NCBI GenBank assembly: GCA_036924855.1
Contig: JBAGRP010000001.1
Span: forward strand, 6,188,001-6,252,000
Source: Nitrobacteraceae bacterium AZCC 2146
GTDB lineage: Bacteria; Pseudomonadota; Alphaproteobacteria; Rhizobiales; Xanthobacteraceae
Direction: 5' to 3'
DNA: 64,000 nt
Position 1 is the first letter of the stretch. Each line of letters begins with the position of its first letter. Under the pieces are notes generated by a model. That model searched no databases, had not been told where the DNA came from, and saw only the letters and a list, made by a program, of their open reading frames with translations. This document shows positions 9,237-17,714 of this stretch, in pieces. The position numbers and the translations under genes are program-made.

Positions 9237-9670
9237 GCGGAACCTCCGTGGCTGGTGCGATAGGGGGCAATGCACCAGATTGCAGGGAGTTCAGATAAAA
9301 GTGAGTTCCCGTGAGCAACAATGTTGCGGAGTGCGCGGAATTCGCTGGGGTCGGGACTCATTAGCGCGTAGCCAAATGCGGATTGATGCGAGCTTGATGA
9401 AGGCCAGGTAAAGGCCAGGTAGTTGACCGCGAGCTTGTCGTAACGGGTCGCGACCCGCTGACATTGCCTGATCTTGTTGAAGAACCGTTCAATCAAATTC
9501 CGCGCGCGATACAGATACGGACTGAAGCGCATGATTCGCCGCTCCAGTTTGAGGCTTGACTGAGGTGACACCATCAACAGCGAAGCAGAATTTCCGAGAT
9601 TACCCTGCCTTAACGGACATAAGGCGGACATGCCAAAATCGGCGCCAATGACCCTAGCCGACTTTTCGCG
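9237..9670. other. Gene-poor gap containing an IS remnant
   Basis: About 430 bases between the response regulator and the methyltransferase have no intact gene. The middle (9357-9532) is a decayed transposase fragment listed separately. The rest, 9237-9356 and 9533-9670, shows no recognisable coding sequence, clear terminator or promoter. The first part must carry the promoter of the response regulator on the minus strand. Confidence 0.6.
9357..9532 (-). pseudogene. IS5-family transposase C-terminal fragment, frameshifted
   Basis: The minus strand encodes FSPYLYRARNLIERFFNK followed by IRQCQRVATRYDKLAVNYLAF, the conserved C-terminal part of IS5-family (IS427-like) transposases. An exact 11-base tandem duplication (AAGGCCAGGTA at 9400-9410 and again at 9411-9421) then shifts the frame. 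With one copy removed the frame continues as FIKLASIRIWLRANE, the usual ending. The N-terminal two thirds and the catalytic DDE residues are missing, and upstream sequence diverges before about 9532. This is a dead insertion-sequence scar. Confidence 0.8.
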
Positions 9671-10513
9671 CTAGAGCCCGGCCGGAGCCCGGGCTGTCAC
9701 GACCCATGTCGCTGCATTTAGCCTGACCCCATCAGGTCCATCGTGTGCCGCAAGCGCAGATCGCACTGCCGGTAGCGTCGCGGCCCGGAGTTCGGGATTC
9801 TCTCGAAGAATTTTGCCCAGAGCTCCGACCCGCGAACATACCGCCAACATCGCATCGAGGTCGCCGCTTCCAACCTGCTCGTCATGGGCAGTGATATCGA
9901 TCTCGCCGAAGCCCGCTCTTTCCAGAATGCCGCGCACGCGGTCGGGGTTAGCGAACGCGAATGGGCCGGGCGCGTCCGGATTGTGAGCGGGCTGCGGTGG
10001 CAAATGAGCGGACGCGGCCTTAAGCGGCAGGATGTCGAGCGGGTTCTCCTCCAACGCGCGCCAGCAGACGAAGGCGAGTCGCCCATTCGGCCTGAGGCTA
10101 CGACGAATGTTGATAAACGCCGCGGCGGGGTCAGCGAAGAACATCACTCCGAACCGCGAGAAGGCAGCGTCAAACGAGGCCGGCTCGAACGGGAACACCT
10201 CGGCATCTGCTTGGACGAACCGCACTCGTTCGCACCCTTGGGCCGCGCGCTGCGCGAACGCCAGCACCGCAGCCGACAGATCGATCCCTACTACTGTTCC
10301 GTCCGGCGCGACTGCCCGGACAAGGTCCAGCGCAGTCTCGCCCCCGCCACAGCCTATGTCCAGGACGCTCTCACCGGGGTGCGGCGCCAGCGCCGCCAAA
10401 CCGCGCCGGCCAAGCGGAGCAAGTTGCAGCTCCAATAATTCCCGTACATCTGCCCACGCGCTGACTCGTACTTCGTCTTGGGGCAGCGCGGGCAGGGGGC
10501 TGATCTGATCCAT
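9671..10513 (-). CDS. Class I SAM-dependent methyltransferase
   Basis: A 280-residue soluble methyltransferase. Motif I VLDIGCGGGETALDL, the acidic SAM-ribose residue in GTVVGIDLSAAVL, the adenine-contact region FVQADAEVFPF and post-motif FDAAFSRFGVMFF are all present. The start MDQISPLPALP (10513) is preferred to an in-frame ATG 57 bases further upstream because the extra residues are not conserved-looking. The family resembles UbiE/COQ5-like enzymes, but neighbours give no clue to the substrate. It lies beside an IS remnant, so its position could reflect past rearrangement. Confidence 0.8.
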   Translation of the reverse strand: MDQISPLPALPQDEVRVSAWADVRELLELQLAPLGRRGLAALAPHPGESVLDIGCGGGETALDLVRAVAPDGTVVGIDLSAAVLAFAQRAAQGCERVRFVQADAEVFPFEPASFDAAFSRFGVMFFADPAAAFINIRRSLRPNGRLAFVCWRALEENPLDILPLKAASAHLPPQPAHNPDAPGPFAFANPDRVRGILERAGFGEIDITAHDEQVGSGDLDAMLAVCSRVGALGKILRENPELRAATLPAVRSALAAHDGPDGVRLNAATWVVTARAPAGL

Positions 10514-10688
10514 TCCGAGATCATTGTCTGAAGGTCTGGGATTGTCGAGGTCACCCAGCAAGCCTGCCACTGTACGTTCTCAACGTGGCTGTCGGTCGGG
10601 CCAGCGTTGACCGCTTTTGGCACCTTGCGCGATGTCCGACTTGAGTCCGGAGTGCGCACCAAAGCGGACCTCCGCCAAACTTCTGGAT

Positions 10689-11519
10689 TTATGGGGCCAT
10701 GCCCCGGTCGCGCTTGGGGCTTGTCTCGGTGATCTGTCGCATCATCTGCGGCAGCAGGAACGGCGCGCCGTTGATGGTCCGGTCAACGGCGACATCGATC
10801 TCGAACACCCGCCTGATGACCTCGCTGGTGATCGTCTCGTCCGGCGCGCCTTCCGCGGCGACCGCGCCATGGCGGAGCATGACGATCCGGTCGGCAAAGC
10901 GGACCGCGAGGTTGAGGTCGTGCAGCACGGCGACGACAGCCGTGCCGTTGCGGGCGCGACGCCGCGCGATTTCCACCAGCGCGATCTGGTGGCGCAGATC
11001 GAGGCTCGATGTCGGCTCGTCGAGGAGCAAAATGCCGGGGCCGTGCGCAGCCTCGCCGCAGGCCAGCTGCACCAGTACGCGGGCGAAGTGGGCGCGCTGC
11101 TGCTCGCCGCCGGACAACGTCGGCAGTTCGCGGTGGCGGAAGTCGTTGAGGTCGACCCCGTCGATGGCCGCATCGATCAGCGCCTGCGAGGCGGCCTGCG
11201 CCTGGTTGCCGCGTCCCATCCGCACGATCTCTTCGACCGTGAACGGAAAACTCACGGTGACATGCTGCGACAGCATCGCTCGGCGCAAGGCGAGCTCTGC
11301 CGGCGCGTAGGCGCTGATATCGCGGCCGCCCAGCCGGATCAGCCCGCGGTTCGTGCGAAGGTCCGCCGAGAGCAGACGCAGCAGCGTCGACTTGCCGGCG
11401 CCATTGGGACCGACGATGGCGACCATTTCGCCACTTGCTATGCGCAGATCGACATGGTCGAGCAGCCTAGCGTGGCCGATCGCTAGCGAAACGCCGGAGG
11501 CTTCAAGCGCCGCGCTCAC
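10689..11519 (-). CDS. hmuV: Hemin ABC transporter ATP-binding protein HmuV
   Basis: A 276-residue ABC ATPase of the heme/ferric-siderophore importer class, with Walker A GPNGAGKSTLL, signature LSGGEQQRAHFARVL and Walker B ILLLDEPTSSLD. The start is the GTG at 11519 that overlaps the hmuU stop as GTGA, giving translational coupling. The frame stays open far upstream through hmuU, but that stretch has no ABC homology. It powers heme import through HmuU from the HmuT-bound form. It is the last gene of hemP-hmuTUV. Confidence 0.92.
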   Translation of the reverse strand: MSAALEASGVSLAIGHARLLDHVDLRIASGEMVAIVGPNGAGKSTLLRLLSADLRTNRGLIRLGGRDISAYAPAELALRRAMLSQHVTVSFPFTVEEIVRMGRGNQAQAASQALIDAAIDGVDLNDFRHRELPTLSGGEQQRAHFARVLVQLACGEAAHGPGILLLDEPTSSLDLRHQIALVEIARRRARNGTAVVAVLHDLNLAVRFADRIVMLRHGAVAAEGAPDETITSEVIRRVFEIDVAVDRTINGAPFLLPQMMRQITETSPKRDRGMAP

Positions 11520-12613
11520 AGCCCCACCAGCCCGCGCTGGCGCAGCAGGATCAGCAGAAAGATCGGCGCGCCGACCGCGGCCGTCAGAATGCCGATCGGC
11601 ATTTCCGCCGGCGCCACGATGGTGCGGGCGAGCGTGTCGGCGCCAACAAGAAGACTGGCGCCGAGGCCGACCGACGCCGGCAGCAGCAGGCGGTGGCCGG
11701 GGCCGATCACCAGCCGCAGCAGATGCGGCACCACGATGCCGATGAATCCGACGACACCGCACACCGACACCGCGGCGCCGGTCATCGCCGAGACCAGCAC
11801 GATGCAGATGCGCTTCAGCTGCTCGACGTCGACGCCGGAATGGAAGGCTTCGGATTCGCCGAGGATCAGCACGTCGAGGCCGCGGCTGATGAAGGCCATC
11901 GCCGCCACTCCGATGACCAGCACAGGCGCGAGCGTCGCGGCCTTGCTCCAGGTCGCGCCGCTCAGCGATCCCAGCAGCCAGAAGGTGATGTCGCGCAGTT
12001 GCCGGTCGTCGGCGATGAACACCAGAAGGCCGATGCCGGCATTGGCGATCGCCGCGATGGCGAGGCCGGCGAGCAGGAAGATCGCGATCGAGGTGCGGCC
12101 GCTGCGGCTGGCGATCCGGTAGAGGATGATCGTGGTCGCCAGCGATCCCATGAAAGCTGCCAGCGGCAGCAAATAGGGCTGCAAGAACAGAATATGAGTC
12201 GCGAAGCGGCTGTCGCTGATCACGATGGCGCCGGCAGCCGCGAAGGCGCCGCCGCTGGAGACGCCGACCAAAGCGGGGTCGGCCAGCGGATTGCGAAACA
12301 GGCCCTGCATGATCGCGCCGGAAGCGCCGAGCAGGCCGCCGATCATCGCGGCCACCGCGACGCGGGGAATCCGGATCGACCACAGGATCAACTGATCGCG
12401 GGAGGCGAGGGCATTGCCGGGCTCCGTCGTCGTCAGCCCGAGTGCCGCCGGTAGCCGCGTCAGCGGAATCCCGGCCGCGCCGACGGTGGCTGCCAGCAGC
12501 ATCGTCAACAACAGGGCGGCGACCAGGACACACAGCACGGCAAGCGCCGGCGGACGCCGGACGCGGCTTTTCGTTGTGACAAACGCGTTCAACTTCACGT
12601 CGGCAACGCTCAT
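11516..12613 (-). CDS. hmuU: Hemin ABC transporter permease HmuU
   Basis: A 365-residue FecCD-family inner-membrane permease with around nine to ten hydrophobic segments. The family motif DPALVGVSSGGAFAAAG and the coupling-helix region near SRGLDVLILGESEA are visible. The start lies one base beyond the hmuT stop, and the stop overlaps hmuV. Its position between hmuT and hmuV, in a locus with hemP and a heme receptor, identifies the substrate as heme. Confidence 0.92.
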   Translation of the reverse strand: MSVADVKLNAFVTTKSRVRRPPALAVLCVLVAALLLTMLLAATVGAAGIPLTRLPAALGLTTTEPGNALASRDQLILWSIRIPRVAVAAMIGGLLGASGAIMQGLFRNPLADPALVGVSSGGAFAAAGAIVISDSRFATHILFLQPYLLPLAAFMGSLATTIILYRIASRSGRTSIAIFLLAGLAIAAIANAGIGLLVFIADDRQLRDITFWLLGSLSGATWSKAATLAPVLVIGVAAMAFISRGLDVLILGESEAFHSGVDVEQLKRICIVLVSAMTGAAVSVCGVVGFIGIVVPHLLRLVIGPGHRLLLPASVGLGASLLVGADTLARTIVAPAEMPIGILTAAVGAPIFLLILLRQRGLVGL

Positions 12614-12614
12614 C

Positions 12615-13595
12615 TTATTGACGGCAGTTGACGGTCAGCGACGCCGGCTTGAAGTTCACGGCTTCGGCGGCAAGCGCCGGATCGAGTTTGGCGGCGAGGT
12701 CGCGCGCGGCGGCGGCGGTGCGCGGGCCGAAGCCGAGCAGATACAGCCCGTCCATGGCGACGAAGCTTTTCGTCTGCGCGGCCGGCGTCAGCGCGAAGGC
12801 CGGGCTGGCGAATACCGCGTCCGCTTTCACCTGATCCTTGCCGCGCTCCATCGACAGCACATGATCGGGCTTCGCGGCGACGATCGCTTCGTCATTCATG
12901 ATCTTGTAGCCGTCGAAGCTATCGGCGACGTTGACGCCGCCGGCGAGCTTGATGATCTCGTTGGCCGCGGTCTTCTGACCTGCGACCATGGCGCGGCCGT
13001 CGAGAAACGACATCACGAACATCACGCGCGGCGGCGCCTTCACCTTGGCGCGCAGGTTGCGCAGCCATGTCAGGTCGCCGGACACCGCGTTGGCAAGGCA
13101 TTCGCCGCGCGATTCGACGCCGGCGACGCGCGCCACCAGCCGGATCTTTTCCAGCATGCCGTCTTCGCTAAACGTCTCCGGCACCATGATCAGCGGCACT
13201 TTTGCGGCATCGATGACCTCGATGGTCTCCTTCGGGCCGGCCCCGGCGATGGCCAGCACCAGCTGCGGATTGAGGCCGAGCACACCTTCCGCCGAGAGCT
13301 GGCGCATGTAGCCGACATTGGGCTTGTCGGCCATCGCCTTGGGTGGATACAGGCTGGTGGTATCCACGGCGACGATGCGATCCTCGACACCGAGCGCGTA
13401 GAGAATTTCCGTCACCGCGCCGCCGACAGACACGATCCGGGTCGGGTGCCCGATGGTCACGTCGCGACCGCGCGCGTCATGCACGAGGATGTCTTCGGCG
13501 GACGCTGCAACAGGCGTCGCCAGACAGCAGGTCAGCGCTACACACCGCAAGGCGTGGCGGAAGCGATTGCGACAAAGTGTCATGCCCGACCTCAT
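12615..13595 (-). CDS. hmuT: Hemin ABC transporter substrate-binding protein HmuT
   Basis: A 326-residue periplasmic heme-binding protein of the BtuF/FhuD cluster (PF01497). The ATG at 13595 overlaps the hemP stop (ATGA), which decides the start. A signal peptide (hydrophobic ALRCVALTCCLATPVAASA) is followed by the fold's start RIVSVGGAVTEILYALG, with VAVDTTSLYPPKA and LNPQLVLAIAGAGPKE further on. It hands heme delivered by the outer-membrane receptor to HmuUV. Confidence 0.9.
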   Translation of the reverse strand: MRSGMTLCRNRFRHALRCVALTCCLATPVAASAEDILVHDARGRDVTIGHPTRIVSVGGAVTEILYALGVEDRIVAVDTTSLYPPKAMADKPNVGYMRQLSAEGVLGLNPQLVLAIAGAGPKETIEVIDAAKVPLIMVPETFSEDGMLEKIRLVARVAGVESRGECLANAVSGDLTWLRNLRAKVKAPPRVMFVMSFLDGRAMVAGQKTAANEIIKLAGGVNVADSFDGYKIMNDEAIVAAKPDHVLSMERGKDQVKADAVFASPAFALTPAAQTKSFVAMDGLYLLGFGPRTAAAARDLAAKLDPALAAEAVNFKPASLTVNCRQ

Positions 13596-13798
13596 TTGGT
13601 GAGGATCAGCTTGTTCTGAAACGTCAGCCGCAGGCGGTAGGTGTCTTCGCCATGGGAAATCAGTAGCTCACGTTCGTCCGCAAACAAGTGGCGGCTGTCG
13701 ATCCGGTTGCCGGTCACAACGACACTTCGTTCGAGTGCAGGCTTGCCGTGGGCAGCAGAGGCGCCATCGCCAATCCCGTCTTGTGAACCCGTATCCAT
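13592..13798 (-). CDS. hemP: Hemin uptake protein HemP/HmuP
   Basis: A 68-residue protein whose C-terminal half is the HemP signature: IDSRHLFADERELLISHGE, then YRLRLTFQNKLILTK. It is the first gene of the hemP-hmuTUV transcript and overlaps hmuT by four bases. In Bradyrhizobium japonicum the homologue HmuP has been reported as a co-activator needed, together with Irr, for transcription of the heme receptor gene. The receptor gene here starts 250 bases away on the other strand, so the same logic could apply. That is inference from the family. Confidence 0.92.
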   Translation of the reverse strand: MDTGSQDGIGDGASAAHGKPALERSVVVTGNRIDSRHLFADERELLISHGEDTYRLRLTFQNKLILTK

Positions 13799-13907
13799 TG
13801 CGTCGATCTATCCCGTCCGTGAAAGCATCTGCTGCGGTTATAGTTTTGCTCCCGCGGCATCGCCAAGCGTCGCAGTCTACAATTGATGTAAAGAGCGGCG
13901 GCGTTGC

Positions 13908-13936
13908 TTGACCCCTCTGCCCCGGGGCCGTATTCG
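13908..13936 (+). promoter_or_regulatory. Predicted sigma-70-type promoter of hmuR
   Basis: TTGACC (13908-13913) and TATTCG (13931-13936) are separated by exactly 17 bases, a good -35/-10 match for the outward plus-strand gene. It would give a leader of roughly 105 bases before the hmuR ATG at 14051. An inverted repeat overlaps the -10 box (separate entry). This is pattern-based and no transcription start is known. Confidence 0.45.
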
Positions 13937-13951
13937 AAAATGGCAATACGG
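13928..13951. promoter_or_regulatory. Inverted repeat overlapping the hmuR -10, candidate operator
   Basis: CCGTATT (13928-13934) and AATACGG (13945-13951) are perfect 7-base inverted arms with a 10-base spacer. A related half-site CGTATTCAATA follows at about 13970. The position over the -10 box and predicted start suits a repressor or iron-responsive regulator. It does not obviously match the published Irr element as I remember it, so the binding protein is undecided. Confidence 0.4.
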
Positions 13952-14050
13952 TGGCAGTCGCCGCCGAGTCGTATTCAATAGCCAGCAAGCCGCTGCCTCG
14001 CGCAGCGCCAGCCAGCCACGCTTACATCAAACGTTGAGCTGGGGACTAAA

Positions 14051-16438
14051 ATGGCTTTTGGGGCTTTGACTACGCGTGCCTTGTTGCTGGGCGCGTCGAT
14101 CGTATCGATGGGTGTGTTGTCCGCCCAATCCGGTTTCGCGCAGGCAGTCGAGCCGGCCGGTGCCGTTCAGCCGCAGAAGCCGAAGCCCGCCAAGAAGAAG
14201 CGCGCCGCGCAGGTTGCGCCCGTTCCCGCGCAGGTTCGCAATGCCAACGCCCAGGTTGCTGGCTCTGTCCAGTCGCTTGATGCCATTACGGTTTCCGCGT
14301 CGAAGACCGAAGAGCGCGCGATTGACGCGCTGGCGCCGGTCAGCGTCGTCACGCTCGACCAGATCCAGCTGCAGCAGCCGAACCGGCTGAGCCAGCTGTT
14401 CTACAACATTCCCGGCGTCTGGATGCAGGATCGCGGCGACGATCCCTCCACCGCGATCAACATCCGCGGTCTGCAGGATTTCGGCCGCGTCGCGGTCGTG
14501 GTCGACGGCGCCCGGCAGAATTATCAGCGCTCCGGTCACAACGCCAACGGGTCGTTCTTCCTCGATCCCGAACTGGTCGGTGGCATCGACGTGGTGCGCG
14601 GCCCGACCGCCAACATTTACGGCTCCGGCGCCATCGGCGGCGTCGCCTCGTTCCGCACCAAGGATATCCAGGACGTGCTGCGGCCCGGCGAACGCTGGGG
14701 CGTCGACATGAGCGGCTCCTACGGCTCCAACAACAATCGCGGCCTCGGCTCGGTGTTCGGCGGCGTGCGCGTCGATCCGACCGTCGATGTGTTCGGCGGC
14801 GTGGTCTACCGCACCCAGGGCAATTATAAGGACGGTGCCGGCACCGAGATCGGCAACACCGGCAACGACATCGCCTCCGGCCTGATGAAACTTACCGTGC
14901 GTCCCGCCGAGGGCCACGAGATCAAGTTCGGCGGCATCTTCCAGGACGACCAGTACAGCATCGGCCAGTTCAATCGTGGTCCGACCACGACGGCGGCGCC
15001 CGCCGCGGCCATTGCCGGTTCGTCGGTCTATGCTTCGACTGCGAAGAACTATACGGGCACCGTGACCTGGAAATACTCCAGGCCGGACGACATGCTGTTC
15101 GACTGGAACGCGACGCTGTATGGCAACCGCACCGATAATGACCAGGTCAAGACCTACAACAACCGCATCACCAATGGCGGCGGCGGCGGCCCGGCCGTTT
15201 GTCCGCTGACAAATCCCGGTAACAACATTTCGGGTTGCGTCGGTGATCGTCGCGGCTATCTGCTCGACACCATCGGCGTCGATGTCAACAACACCTCGCG
15301 ATTCGACTATGGCAACTGGCGCAACGCCGTGACCTACGGTTTTGATGCCTTCCAGGACACCGTCACCACCAGCGATTCGCGCGGCAACTCCAACATCACC
15401 ACGCCGAGCGGCGAACGGACGGTTTCCGGCGGCTTCATCCAGCTGAAGAACAACTATTCGAGCTGGCTCGAAGTGGTCAGCGCGCTGCGCTATGACCACT
15501 ACGAACTGAATTCAGAGGGGACGACGAGCGGCGCCACGTCGTCGAGCGGCGATCGCCTGTCGCCGAAGATCACGGTCGGTGTCACGCCCGTTGCCGGCTT
15601 CACGCCCTATGTCAGCTATGCCGAAGGCTATCGCGCGCCGTCGATCACGGAGACCCTGATCGCAGGCGGTCATGCCACCGGCGGCGGACCGACGCTCTTC
15701 AACTGCCCCGATGGTACGTCAGGCCTGTTCTGTTTCCAGCCGAACCCGAACCTGCGGCCTGAGGTCGGCAAGAACAAGGAAATCGGCATCAACCTGAAGT
15801 ACAACGATGTCTTCTCCTCGGGCGACAGCTTCCGCGCAAAATTCAATTTCTTCCGCAACGACGTCGACGACTACATCGACCTCGTCGCATCGACGCCCAT
15901 TCGGTCGCCGCTGACCTATTTCGGCCAACCGATCCCCGGTCTGTACAGTAATTACTACCAGTACCAGAACATTGCCTCGGCGCGGATCGAAGGCTTCGAG
16001 GCGGAGACGTCCTATGATGCCGGACTGTGGTTCGTCGGCGTCGCCGGCAGCGTCCAGCGCGGCAAGAACACCGAGACCAACATTGGCCTCGCCACCATCC
16101 AGCCGCGCAAGATCACGACCACCGGCGGCGTGCGCCTGCTGGACCGCAAGCTGACCATTTCCGCGCAGTGGTCGTCGGTGGCCGCCAACAACGACATCCC
16201 GGTCGGCTATATCCCGTCCACGGCCTATGACCTCGTCAACCTCTACGTGGCCTACCAGCCGACGCAGGACATCACGCTGAACTTCTCGGTCGATAACCTG
16301 CTCAACCAGTACTATCGTCCCTACGCTATTCCGGGCGCAGGTGCGGATGGCCTGGCCCAGAACGACGCGCTGTGGACCAGTGCCGGCCCCGGCATCGTCT
16401 ACAAAGGCGGCCTGAAGGTGCATTTCGGCGGCGCATGA
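14051..16438 (+). CDS. hmuR: TonB-dependent heme receptor HmuR
   Basis: A 795-residue outer-membrane beta-barrel receptor. A signal peptide (about 1-32, ending SGFAQA) is followed by an unusual Pro/Lys/Ala-rich linker, then the TonB box region LDAITVSASKTEERA and the plug domain with NIRGLQDFGRVAVVVDGARQ and VVRGPTANIYGSGAIGG. The heme-receptor signature FRAP/NPNL appears as EGYRAPSIT and NPNLRPE, with a His between them (GGHATGG), as in ShuA/HmuR-type receptors. The C-terminus ends in a hydrophobic barrel strand (GLKVHFGGA). No tonB-exbBD genes are in the window, so energy coupling must be encoded elsewhere. Confidence 0.93.
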   Translation: MAFGALTTRALLLGASIVSMGVLSAQSGFAQAVEPAGAVQPQKPKPAKKKRAAQVAPVPAQVRNANAQVAGSVQSLDAITVSASKTEERAIDALAPVSVVTLDQIQLQQPNRLSQLFYNIPGVWMQDRGDDPSTAINIRGLQDFGRVAVVVDGARQNYQRSGHNANGSFFLDPELVGGIDVVRGPTANIYGSGAIGGVASFRTKDIQDVLRPGERWGVDMSGSYGSNNNRGLGSVFGGVRVDPTVDVFGGVVYRTQGNYKDGAGTEIGNTGNDIASGLMKLTVRPAEGHEIKFGGIFQDDQYSIGQFNRGPTTTAAPAAAIAGSSVYASTAKNYTGTVTWKYSRPDDMLFDWNATLYGNRTDNDQVKTYNNRITNGGGGGPAVCPLTNPGNNISGCVGDRRGYLLDTIGVDVNNTSRFDYGNWRNAVTYGFDAFQDTVTTSDSRGNSNITTPSGERTVSGGFIQLKNNYSSWLEVVSALRYDHYELNSEGTTSGATSSSGDRLSPKITVGVTPVAGFTPYVSYAEGYRAPSITETLIAGGHATGGGPTLFNCPDGTSGLFCFQPNPNLRPEVGKNKEIGINLKYNDVFSSGDSFRAKFNFFRNDVDDYIDLVASTPIRSPLTYFGQPIPGLYSNYYQYQNIASARIEGFEAETSYDAGLWFVGVAGSVQRGKNTETNIGLATIQPRKITTTGGVRLLDRKLTISAQWSSVAANNDIPVGYIPSTAYDLVNLYVAYQPTQDITLNFSVDNLLNQYYRPYAIPGAGADGLAQNDALWTSAGPGIVYKGGLKVHFGGA

Positions 16439-16465
16439 TCGCGTCTGACACAACCCATTCCTCAA

Positions 16466-16495
16466 GAAATCGCGCTCATGTCCGGGCGCGATTTC
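16466..16495 (+). promoter_or_regulatory. Perfect hairpin between hmuR and the heme monooxygenase gene
   Basis: GAAATCGCGC (16466-16475) and GCGCGATTTC (16486-16495) form ten perfect base pairs around a ten-base loop, 26 bases before the ribosome site of the next gene. No U-tract follows, so it looks less like a simple terminator than an mRNA-processing or partial attenuation site that would lower downstream expression relative to hmuR. Confidence 0.5.
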
Positions 16496-16532
16496 CGTTA
16501 TGATCACCAGCAGCACACAGAAGGAGCATTCC

Positions 16533-16868
16533 ATGTTCATCGCGATGAACCGTTTTCAGGTCAAGACAGGGTCCGAGCAGGCATTCGAGACGGTATGGGC
16601 GACGCGCGAATCCTATCTCAGCGAATTGCCGGGTTTCGTCGAATTCCATCTCTTGAAAGGTCCGGTGGCCGAGGATCATACGCTGTACTCCTCGCACACC
16701 ACCTGGATCGACAAGGCCGCGTTCGAGGCGTGGACGAAGTCCGAGCAGTTCCGCAAAGCCCATGCCCGCGCCGACAATCCCACCGGCGCCAGCCTGTATC
16801 TCGGCCACCCGAAATTCGAAGGCTTCGAGGTGATCCAGTCCGAACGCAACATCAGCGCCGCGGCGTGA
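16533..16868 (+). CDS. hmuQ: IsdG/HmuQ-type heme-degrading monooxygenase
   Basis: A 111-residue cytosolic ferredoxin-fold (ABM) enzyme that opens heme and releases iron. The start at 16533 is set by AAGGAG seven bases upstream. The triad known from IsdG is present at nearly the same positions: Asn6 (IAMNRF), Trp67 (FEAW) and His77 (FRKAH). Small dimeric enzymes of this type are encoded in hmu loci of Bradyrhizobium (HmuQ/HmuD). It lies between hmuR and hutX, matching a path from uptake to cytosolic degradation. Confidence 0.85.
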   Translation: MFIAMNRFQVKTGSEQAFETVWATRESYLSELPGFVEFHLLKGPVAEDHTLYSSHTTWIDKAAFEAWTKSEQFRKAHARADNPTGASLYLGHPKFEGFEVIQSERNISAAA

Positions 16869-16896
16869 GCTGCGTGCCTGCATCCGTGAGGACCTG

Positions 16897-17406
16897 ATGA
16901 TGACCACCGCCTTGCTTGACGACCTCAAGACCCACATGCGCGAGAATCCCGGTGCGGTCATCGAGGACGTGGCGCGCGCGCGAAACGTCACGCCGCGTGC
17001 CGTCATCGAGGCGTTGCCGCTGGAAATGGTGCGGATCGGCGGCGACGCCGAGGCGTTCGTCTCCGCGATGCAGGACATCGCGACCTGGGGCGAGGTGACC
17101 TTGATCGTGCACACCGACGATGGGATCTTCGAGATCACCGCGCCGGTGTCGCCGGGGGAGGTCGGGCGCGGCTATTTCAACCTGATGCAGCCGAAGGGCC
17201 TGCACGGCCATCTGCGTCATGAGCGCTGCGGCGGCATCGCCTTCGTCGAGCGTCCGTTCATGGGCAAGTCATCGGCCTTCGCCGCGTTTCTCAGCATCGA
17301 TGGCGGCGTGATGTTCAAGGTGTTCGTCGGCCGCGACGAGACGCGCGCCCTGAAGCAGGGCCAACTGGAGCGCTTTCGTGCGCTGGCAAAGGCGATCTGC
17401 GGCTGA
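16897..17406 (+). CDS. hutX: Heme utilization cytosolic carrier HutX/ChuX family
   Basis: A 169-residue cytoplasmic protein with the HutX/ChuX pattern: an N-terminal helical part (VIEDVARARNVTPRAVIEAL), then the beta-sheet part with WGEVTLIVHTDDGIFEI, FNLMQPKGLHGHL and CGGIAFVERPFMGKSSAFAA. ChuX/HutX proteins accept heme and pass it to heme-degrading enzymes, which fits the gene directly upstream. Two successive ATG codons (16897 and 16900) are equally possible starts. It ends five bases from a convergent gene. Confidence 0.9.
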   Translation: MMTTALLDDLKTHMRENPGAVIEDVARARNVTPRAVIEALPLEMVRIGGDAEAFVSAMQDIATWGEVTLIVHTDDGIFEITAPVSPGEVGRGYFNLMQPKGLHGHLRHERCGGIAFVERPFMGKSSAFAAFLSIDGGVMFKVFVGRDETRALKQGQLERFRALAKAICG

Positions 17407-17410
17407 CGCT

Positions 17411-17689
17411 TCAGCTGCGAAAGTCGATCGCCCGCAGAATGATGCCCGGCGGCTTGCCTTCGAGTTCGACGGCGACGAATTTGCGCGAGGCGCGTTCGCC
17501 GATCCGGTCGCGCAGCCGCAGGAACTGTTGCTCGCGCTGGCCCGGCGTGGTCCGGCTGGTGCCTTCCAACTGGTCCATCGCGTCGGTGCTGATCGCGCAG
17601 GGCACGCTGGTCTGGTCGTCCATCATGGTGAACAGCACGACCATGCGATTGAAATCGTATTCCTGGAATCCTGCATTTGTCAGGGCCAT
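17411..17689 (-). CDS. DUF1488 family protein
   Basis: A 92-residue soluble protein. The pattern YDFNRMVVLFTMMDDQTSVPCAISTDAMDQL, read in pieces, and the C-terminal RKFVAVELEG match what I recall of DUF1488, small proteins of unknown function frequent in rhizobia and burkholderias. It is followed on the same strand by nothing and is preceded, 25 bases upstream, by another small gene, with which it may be co-transcribed. No function is known. Confidence 0.7.
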   Translation of the reverse strand: MALTNAGFQEYDFNRMVVLFTMMDDQTSVPCAISTDAMDQLEGTSRTTPGQREQQFLRLRDRIGERASRKFVAVELEGKPPGIILRAIDFRS

Positions 17690-17714
17690 CAGATGATCTC
17701 CTCGATCAAAACCC

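Noticed and set aside
10689..12533. Reading hmuV as a 614-residue protein extending over hmuU
   Set aside because: The extra N-terminal 338 codons are out of frame with the well-supported permease and contain no ABC or membrane domain; the GTG at 11519 overlapping the hmuU stop is the natural start.
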